The notes under the pieces were generated by a model. The model was not told the DNA's origin and did no database searches. It was given only the letters and a program-made list of their open reading frames with translations. From assembly GCF_016908355.1 (NCBI RefSeq), contig NZ_JAFBDT010000008.1:19248-83247 (forward strand): DNA of 64,000 bases. The letters are read 5' to 3'. Positions 58,820-64,000 of the stretch are shown here, piece by piece. Position 1 is the stretch's first letter; each line of letters begins with the position of its first letter. The DNA is from Fusibacter tunisiensis (lineage in GTDB: Bacteria > Bacillota > Clostridia > Peptostreptococcales > Acidaminobacteraceae). The position numbers were made by a program, and so were the translations under genes.

Positions 58820-58848
58820 ATCATAACATAGTGCAGAAAGATGGTCAA
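58820..58848 (-). promoter_or_regulatory. pyrBI promoter
   Basis: On the minus strand TTGACC (58843-58848), 17 bp and the extended -10 TGT-TATGAT (-10 at 58820-58825). Confidence 0.8.
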
Positions 58849-58859
58849 TAAAAAACTGC

Positions 58860-58888
58860 TTGACACTCAAGAATTGCTATGATAGATT
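58860..58888 (+). promoter_or_regulatory. pyrCFKD promoter
   Basis: TTGACA (58860-58865), 17 bp and TAGATT (58883-58888). Its -35 is 11 bp from the -35 of the divergent pyrBI promoter. Confidence 0.7.
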
Positions 58889-58902
58889 TAAGAAAATTAA
58901 CA

Positions 58903-58934
58903 GCCTTTAATCAGGTACGAGAGACCTGCAAGGC
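58903..58934 (+). promoter_or_regulatory. PyrR-type binding hairpin, pyrC leader
   Basis: GCCTTT-AAT-CAGGT, the loop ACGAGAG, then ACCTG-C-AAGGC. It has the same architecture as the pyrBI hairpin, including the asymmetric internal loop and the GAGAG loop. The 3' strand AAGGC can instead pair with the terminator's 5' arm, forming an antiterminator. Confidence 0.82.
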
Positions 58935-58963
58935 AAAGAACTGTGAATCAGTGCGTTCTTTTA

Positions 58964-58992
58964 CGTCTTGGCGGGTGCCAAGGCGTTTTTTT
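58964..58992 (+). terminator. Attenuator terminator of pyrC
   Basis: CGTCTTGGC and GCCAAGGCG pair over 9 bp (one wobble) with the loop GGGT, followed by seven T residues. The pyrC ribosome binding site follows directly. The 58671-59006 interval is fully explained by the two pyr promoters and leaders. Confidence 0.9.
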
Positions 58993-59006
58993 GTGGGAGG
59001 AAAAAC

Positions 59007-60260
59007 ATGAAAAAAATCTATACTGGTGGTTATGTTGTAGAACCTAAAACTGGGATTGAAGGGTATTATGACATTGTAGTAGAAGGTGAATGGATTACCG
59101 ATATTATGCCGAGTGGAACTCTTTCAGAAGTTAATAAAGGTGTACATATTGACTTGTCTGAATTGACAGTAGTCCCTGGTTTTGTTGATCTTCATGTGCA
59201 TTTAAGAGAGCCAGGACAAACCTACAAGGAAACCATGAAAACAGGGTCTTATGCTTGTGCCAAAGGCGGCTTTACAACGGTAGCATGTATGCCGAATACA
59301 ATGCCTGTTATTGATTCCGTAGAGACCCTAGAGCGCTTAAAACAAATAATAAAAAAAGATGCTTGTATAGACGTCCTACCTATAACAGCCATTACCCATG
59401 CCATTGAAGGAAATATAGCAACCGATCACAAGCGTTTGTTGGATAATGGTGCCATGGCCTTGTCAGATGATGGTAAAACGCCAATGAACCCGGAGATTAT
59501 GAGGGTCGCATTTAAAAATTCATATGAGAAAGATGCTTTGATAATTTCGCATTGTGAAGACCACACAATAACGTCAACGTATACAGATGAGATCTACCCT
59601 TTAGAGGCTGAGACAGATATTGTAATAAGAGACATTGAATTGTGTGATTCAGAAAACGGCCGGTTACATATTGCACATGTCAGTGGCAGAGAGTCCTTAC
59701 AAGCTATAAAGTTGGCGAAAGAAAAAGGTGTTCGAGTGACTTGTGAGGTTACACCACATCATATGGCTCTAAATGACATAATCGTAGACGTCAAGCATCC
59801 AATGGCAAAGGTTAATCCACCAATACGGTCAGAAGATCATAGAAGGGCCATTATTCAGGGAATCAAAGAGGGGGTTGCCGATATTATTGCGACAGACCAT
59901 GCGCCACATGATTTTGAAAGTAAGAACAAAAGTTACCAAGAAGCTGCCTACGGTATTAGTGGGGCAGAAACAGCGTTTTCAGTGGCCTATGAAACATTAG
60001 TTGTTAAAGAAAAATTGCCATTGATACATCTTATTGAAATGATGACGTCCAAGCCTGCTGAAATTGCCAGATTGAGAAAAATTGGATCGCTCCAGAAAGG
60101 TTATTATGCAAATTTTGCTGTCATTGACCTGGAAGCATCTTATAAAATCAACCCCGATACATTCGTGTCTAAAGGGAAAAATACGCCATTTACTGGTATG
60201 GACGTACATGGTATTGTTGTGCAAACACTCTATAGAGGGAGTACTGTTTATGAGAGGTGA
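59007..60260 (+). CDS. pyrC: Dihydroorotase
   Basis: The 417-residue class I dihydroorotase (amidohydrolase) has the zinc motif DLHVHLREPG (His63, His65), the metal histidines in SHCEDH and HIAHVSG, and the catalytic Asp in ATDHAPH. ATG 59007 has GGGAGG upstream; the longer frame from 58968 runs through the attenuator hairpin and is rejected. First gene of the plus-strand pyr operon. Confidence 0.97.
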   Translation: MKKIYTGGYVVEPKTGIEGYYDIVVEGEWITDIMPSGTLSEVNKGVHIDLSELTVVPGFVDLHVHLREPGQTYKETMKTGSYACAKGGFTTVACMPNTMPVIDSVETLERLKQIIKKDACIDVLPITAITHAIEGNIATDHKRLLDNGAMALSDDGKTPMNPEIMRVAFKNSYEKDALIISHCEDHTITSTYTDEIYPLEAETDIVIRDIELCDSENGRLHIAHVSGRESLQAIKLAKEKGVRVTCEVTPHHMALNDIIVDVKHPMAKVNPPIRSEDHRRAIIQGIKEGVADIIATDHAPHDFESKNKSYQEAAYGISGAETAFSVAYETLVVKEKLPLIHLIEMMTSKPAEIARLRKIGSLQKGYYANFAVIDLEASYKINPDTFVSKGKNTPFTGMDVHGIVVQTLYRGSTVYER

Positions 60261-60264
60261 AAAT

Positions 60265-61185
60265 ATGCTAATTGATCATTTGAACGCAAGAATAATAAAA
60301 GAAAAAAGTCCGATAGTTGTTGGCTTAGACCCCAGATGGGATTTAATCCCAGAAGCAATTAAACATGAAAATTTAAAGGCATATGGTGAAACGTTTAAAG
60401 CTGTTGCTGAAAGTATTCTTCACTTTAACAAGGGGATTATAGATGCTGTAATGGAATCTGCCTTTGTGTTTAAACCACAGATTGCATTCTATGAACAATA
60501 TGGAATAGAGGGCATAGAAGCTTATTACAAGACATGTCAATATGTAAAAGAGGTTGGTGGAATTGTAATTGGGGATATTAAGCGAGGTGATATTGGTTCT
60601 ACTTCGGAAGCATACGCGATTGCACATTTGGGTGAAACTACAATTGGGAATCGAAGTTTAAAGGCATTTGATTCTGATTTTGTAACCATTAACCCCTACT
60701 TGGGATCTGATTGTATTGCCCCATTTCTTAATCAATGTCAAACGCATGATAAAGGTGTGTTTGTTCTGGTTAAAACTTCCAACCCATCTTCAGGAGAACT
60801 ACAAGATTTATTTGTAGGAAACACAAGAATATATGAGCGGATTGCAGATTGGGTTCATGGATGGAGTATCAAGACAACAGGGAACAGTGGTTATTCATCG
60901 GTTGGAGCGGTTGTGGGTGCAACATACCCTGAAGAATTGAAACGGCTTAGGGAAAAAATGCCAAATTCAATTTTTTTAGTACCTGGTTATGGTGCACAAG
61001 GCGGAGGTGCAAAAGATGTTGTAGAAGCATTTGATTCAAATGGGTTGGGCGCTTTGATTAACAATTCACGCGGGATATTATATGCCTACCGCAAAACCGG
61101 AGAAAATTATCAAATTGCTGCAAAAAAAGCAGCAAATGAAATGAAAGCATCCATAGTGTTAGAACTTGAACGGGTAGCCAAATAG
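60265..61185 (+). CDS. pyrF: Orotidine 5'-phosphate decarboxylase, type 2
   Basis: The 306-residue enzyme makes UMP from OMP. The catalytic tetrad region is GDIKRGDIGST (Asp104, Lys106, Asp109), and GLDPRWDLIP marks the N-terminus of the longer type 2 form. ATG 60265 follows AGAGGTGA; an in-frame ATG at 60250 lies before that site. Spacing to pyrC is four bases. Confidence 0.96.
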   Translation: MLIDHLNARIIKEKSPIVVGLDPRWDLIPEAIKHENLKAYGETFKAVAESILHFNKGIIDAVMESAFVFKPQIAFYEQYGIEGIEAYYKTCQYVKEVGGIVIGDIKRGDIGSTSEAYAIAHLGETTIGNRSLKAFDSDFVTINPYLGSDCIAPFLNQCQTHDKGVFVLVKTSNPSSGELQDLFVGNTRIYERIADWVHGWSIKTTGNSGYSSVGAVVGATYPEELKRLREKMPNSIFLVPGYGAQGGGAKDVVEAFDSNGLGALINNSRGILYAYRKTGENYQIAAKKAANEMKASIVLELERVAK

Positions 61186-61193
61186 GAGGACAT

Positions 61194-61952
61194 ATGTTTT
61201 TAGGGGTAGTTAAGGTAATTTGTAGCAAAGCATTATCAGAAGATATCTTTGAAGTACGTGTTGAAAGACCAAAAGAACTTGCGCATATTCAACCAGGACA
61301 GTTCTTCATGTTGACTGCAAACGCTTACTTGCTAAAAAGGCCTATTTCTGTAAGTGATTTTACCAGCACACAAATTGTATTTACAATTAGAGAAGTTGGT
61401 GAAGGGACAAAATCATTAATTGATTTACCTGAAATTCAGATTATGGGACCTTTAGGGCATGGATTTGAGGTAACAAAAGCGCACAATGTTCTCCTTATAG
61501 GTGGTGGAATTGGCGTTGCTCCTTTACTTCCCATAGCAAAAAAGTGCAAGGAAAATCAATCTAAAATATACAGTACTCTTGGTTTTAGAGGGGAACCCGT
61601 AATGGAAGAGGTGTTTGATTCCATTTCAGATTTTTTAGGAATTGTCTCTGAAACGAGTAATAAATATGAAAATGGTTATGTCACGTCGTTGGCTGACTTG
61701 GTACTTAGGTTAAACGAGATAGAGATGATCTATGCATGCGGGCCTAAAAAAATGATGGCTGAAGTTGCTAAGTTATCAGAAAAGTATGAAGTGCCAGCTC
61801 AGTTATTGCTTGAAGAAAAAATGGCGTGTGGCATTGGCGCTTGTTTAGGGTGCACGTGTAAGACAAAAGAGGGAGCGTTTGGATTCAAGCATTCAAAAGT
61901 ATGTAAAGATGGGCCTATGTTTTGGGCAAGTGAGGTGATCTTTGATGTCTAA
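61194..61952 (+). CDS. pyrK: Dihydroorotate dehydrogenase electron transfer subunit
   Basis: The 252-residue ferredoxin-reductase-like subunit passes electrons from PyrD to NAD. It has an FAD-binding barrel (LLKRPISVSDF), the NAD site GGGIGVAPLL and a C-terminal 2Fe-2S cluster with Cys212, Cys217, Cys220 and Cys237 as likely ligands. It overlaps pyrD by 8 nt. Confidence 0.96.
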   Translation: MFLGVVKVICSKALSEDIFEVRVERPKELAHIQPGQFFMLTANAYLLKRPISVSDFTSTQIVFTIREVGEGTKSLIDLPEIQIMGPLGHGFEVTKAHNVLLIGGGIGVAPLLPIAKKCKENQSKIYSTLGFRGEPVMEEVFDSISDFLGIVSETSNKYENGYVTSLADLVLRLNEIEMIYACGPKKMMAEVAKLSEKYEVPAQLLLEEKMACGIGACLGCTCKTKEGAFGFKHSKVCKDGPMFWASEVIFDV

Positions 61953-62865
61953 TCTTAAAAAAACAATGGAAGTGGACTTGAATGGATTGACGCTTAAAAA
62001 CCCAATTATAACAGCTTCTGGTACTTATGGATTTGGTCGAGAGTACGCTGAACTCATTGATTTAAATGAGTTGGGTGGAATTGCAGTAAAGGGGTTGACA
62101 AAAGAAGAAAGGAAGGGAAACGAAGGCAGACGATTGGTTGAAACCCCTATGGGATTAATTAATTCTGTAGGACTTCAAAATCCTGGCGTTAAATCTTTTA
62201 TAGAAAATGAAATCCCTTTTTTAAGACAATTTGACCTTAAAATAATCGCAAATATAAATGGAAATACAATTGAAGAATACTGTGAAATGGCACGCATATT
62301 GGATCAAGAAGATGTGGATTCGATTGAACTAAATATTTCATGTCCGAATGTAAAAAATGGGGGGCTTGCATTTGGTACGGATTCAGAAATGGTGGCTCGC
62401 GTCGTGACATGTGTTAGAGCAGCTACTGGAAAACACCTAATTGTTAAATTGTCTCCAAATGTAACAGACATTAAACCCATAGCGCTTGCGGCGGAGAAGT
62501 CTGGGGCAGATTGCTTATCTTTGGTAAATACATTTTCTGGTATGGCCATTGATATTCATAACAGAAAACCTTTTTTAAAAAGAGGAATTGGTGGCGTTTC
62601 TGGCCCTGCAATTAAACCAATGGCACTTAAGATGACATACGATGCTGTGAAATCAGTCAATATACCGGTAATTGGAATGGGTGGTATATCAACTTATGAA
62701 GATGCAATAGAATTTATACTTGCAGGTGCTCACGCGGTCGCAATTGGGACGGCAAATTTCTATAACCCTGAAGCTCCCTTGACTATAAAAAAGGGGATTG
62801 AATCATACATGAATCAATATAATATACAGGACATTAATGAACTTATTGGTAATTTAGACACTTAA
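61945..62865 (+). CDS. pyrD: Dihydroorotate dehydrogenase, NAD-linked class 1B catalytic subunit
   Basis: The 306-residue FMN enzyme oxidises dihydroorotate to orotate. The active-site loop ELNISCPNVKNGG has the cysteine base of class 1 enzymes, and GGISTYEDAIEFILAGA binds FMN phosphate. Adjacent pyrK confirms class 1B, which uses NAD rather than quinone. ATG 61945 follows GAGGTGA. It overlaps the convergent gene by four bases. Confidence 0.97.
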   Translation: MSNLKKTMEVDLNGLTLKNPIITASGTYGFGREYAELIDLNELGGIAVKGLTKEERKGNEGRRLVETPMGLINSVGLQNPGVKSFIENEIPFLRQFDLKIIANINGNTIEEYCEMARILDQEDVDSIELNISCPNVKNGGLAFGTDSEMVARVVTCVRAATGKHLIVKLSPNVTDIKPIALAAEKSGADCLSLVNTFSGMAIDIHNRKPFLKRGIGGVSGPAIKPMALKMTYDAVKSVNIPVIGMGGISTYEDAIEFILAGAHAVAIGTANFYNPEAPLTIKKGIESYMNQYNIQDINELIGNLDT

Positions 62866-63506
62866 TGGACCAGCTCTGTTATGACCATTTGCTTAACGGT
62901 TTTAGGGTTAAATCGATGATAATTAAAGATTACATTTAAAACGTATCCACCACCGAAAGCGTTTACGATTGTCCCGATACCATAAGAGCCTCCTAAGAAA
63001 ATACCAACTAAGACGACAGTAACTTCTATAATCGGACGAATTACACTGACGCTTTTTCCTGTGTATTTTACCAAGCCAACGAGAAGTCCATCTCTAGGGC
63101 CTGCTCCGAGGCCACAACTTAGGTAGATATAAACGCCATAGTTAAATAAGAACATGCCAATAAATAAGAAGGCAAGTTTGGTCACGAGAAGTTCTGGCAC
63201 AAAAAAAAGTCCAGTTTTATCCAATAAATCTACAATTATACCAATTAAGAGCATGTTTAAGATCGTTCCAATTCCAGGATATATTTTAATCAGTAAGGAT
63301 AAAAGAATTATTATAAGTCCTGTCAATTGTGTTGCTTGTCCGAATGAGATAGGGGATATTCTGGAAATGCCTTGGTGAAATGTACCCCATGGGTTGGTTC
63401 CCAAATCAGCGTAAAGTGAAAAATTTATACCGATAGCGATGACTGTAAATCCCAACACTAGTTTTGGAAGTTTCAGTATAGACGCTTTAATTAATTGTGT
63501 GTTCAA
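62862..63506 (-). CDS. YczE/YitT-like integral membrane protein
   Basis: The 214-residue protein has about five hydrophobic helices and the motifs YADLGTNPWGTFHQGIS and CGLGAGPRDGLLVGL, typical of the YczE/YyaS/YitT membrane family. Function unknown; members are often next to transporters or regulators. It uses a TTG start with AGGAGG five bases upstream on the minus strand. It is convergent with pyrD with no room for a terminator. Confidence 0.85.
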   Translation of the reverse strand: MNTQLIKASILKLPKLVLGFTVIAIGINFSLYADLGTNPWGTFHQGISRISPISFGQATQLTGLIIILLSLLIKIYPGIGTILNMLLIGIIVDLLDKTGLFFVPELLVTKLAFLFIGMFLFNYGVYIYLSCGLGAGPRDGLLVGLVKYTGKSVSVIRPIIEVTVVLVGIFLGGSYGIGTIVNAFGGGYVLNVIFNYHRFNPKTVKQMVITELVH

Positions 63507-63585
63507 GTAAGCCTCCTAACAATATGTTTCGAGTGACTAAATATAACATAACATAAAAACGCTTCATTATATAGAGAAAAATATC

Positions 63586-63620
63586 GAGTATTTTGTTAAA
63601 ATTCTGAATACTCTTTTTTG
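63586..63620 (+). terminator. Terminator-like hairpin upstream of the rRNA promoters
   Basis: GAGTATT (63586-63592) and AATACTC (63607-63613) are followed by TTTTTTG. It would insulate the rRNA operon from upstream reads. The 63507-63585 part of the gap shows no other clear feature. Confidence 0.6.
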
Positions 63621-63631
63621 TTTTTTAAGGG

Positions 63632-63660
63632 TTGACTTGTTAAAGTGAGGGTGTTATTAT
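63632..63660 (+). promoter_or_regulatory. rRNA operon promoter P1
   Basis: TTGACT (63632-63637), 17 bp and the extended -10 TGT-TATTAT (-10 at 63655-63660). Confidence 0.8.
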
Positions 63661-63739
63661 CTTAAAGCACCATACGTTTCCAAGTAAACTTCTTGTAAAA
63701 ATGATGTGAAAAAAGTTTGGTTAAGACGTGTAAAACATC

Positions 63740-63768
63740 TTGACATTGAAAATGAATGGTGGTATTAT
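63740..63768 (+). promoter_or_regulatory. rRNA operon promoter P2
   Basis: TTGACA (63740-63745), 17 bp and TATTAT (63763-63768). Tandem promoters are typical of rRNA operons. The leader after it contains CCTTGAAAATTGAAC (63820-63834), a common Firmicutes pre-rRNA element, and a GGTTTC-GAAA-GAAACC hairpin (63897-63912). Confidence 0.85.
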
Positions 63769-63946
63769 AAATGAGTCGCCGCAACACATATGAGGCGATT
63801 GTGTTTTTAAAAGAGAACCTTGAAAATTGAACAGCTTAAATGAAAAAAACCAAACGCAATTCAGTTGAGGGAAACTTCAAAAGAAAAGTGATAACGGGTT
63901 TCGAAAGAAACCAAAACAAAGTTAGCAACAAAATGAGTCAAAACTT

Positions 63947-64000
<54 letters not shown>

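Noticed and set aside
58968..59006. N-terminal extension of pyrC
   Set aside because: It translates the attenuator hairpin and T run; ATG 59007 has GGGAGG.

Overview
The window is a 64 kb stretch of a low-GC Firmicutes chromosome, most probably class Clostridia. The evidence is the gene order sigH-tuf-rpmG-secE-nusG-rplKAJL-rpoBC-rplGB-rpsLG-fusA-tuf followed by the S10/spc/alpha clusters. Further support comes from strong AGGAGG ribosome binding sites, frequent GTG/TTG starts, a clostridial KOW protein between map and infA, a PyrI subunit next to PyrB, and a 16S rRNA 5' end reading GCGTGCCTAACAC. The genus cannot be assigned from what I can see. A Peptostreptococcales/Fusibacter-like lineage is only a guess.

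Layout. Positions 1-7.2 kb hold the 3' part of an EF-G paralogue, clpC, radA, a reverse-strand small cysteine protein, carD and a PIN/TRAM membrane protein. Positions 7.2-13.3 kb carry ispD-ispF, a cysteine-rich small protein, gltX, mrnC, a small membrane protein, thyX, rlmB and sigH. Positions 13.3-30.3 kb hold tuf copy 1, secE-nusG, the L11/L1/L10/L12 genes, rpoBC, the str operon and tuf copy 2. Positions 30.3-46.0 kb are the S10-spc-alpha supercluster from rpsJ to rplQ, with secY, adk, map, infA and rpoA. Positions 46.1-50.4 kb carry the ECF transporter module ecfA1-ecfA2-ecfT, then truA, rplM and rpsI. Positions 50.4-57.3 kb are accessory: a MEMO-AMMECR1 fusion, a GH18 glycosidase, a small membrane protein, a COG2509-type flavoprotein and an NSS sodium symporter. 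Positions 57.3-62.9 kb are the pyrimidine genes, with pyrBI on the minus strand and pyrCFKD on the plus strand. The window ends with a YczE-like membrane protein on the minus strand, tandem rRNA promoters and the first bases of 16S rRNA.

How it works together. Most of the window is the translation and transcription core, written on the plus strand and punctuated by intrinsic terminators and sigma-A promoters. Several r-protein operons carry structured leaders (L10, S10, L13 and a possible rpoB leader), which fits autogenous control. The pyr genes form a divergent regulon in which each arm has its own promoter, PyrR-type hairpin and intrinsic terminator.

The items most worth a second look are a compact cluster of DnaA-box-like sites with no dnaA nearby (51.91-52.02 kb) and the two PyrR-type attenuators on opposite strands. 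Others are an 18-bp palindrome inside the carD promoter, an RpmG zinc ribbon whose fourth cysteine is aspartate, an S10-operon promoter embedded in the tuf2 terminator, and the orphan MEMO-AMMECR1 fusion. No CRISPR array, prophage, insertion sequence or tRNA gene was seen.
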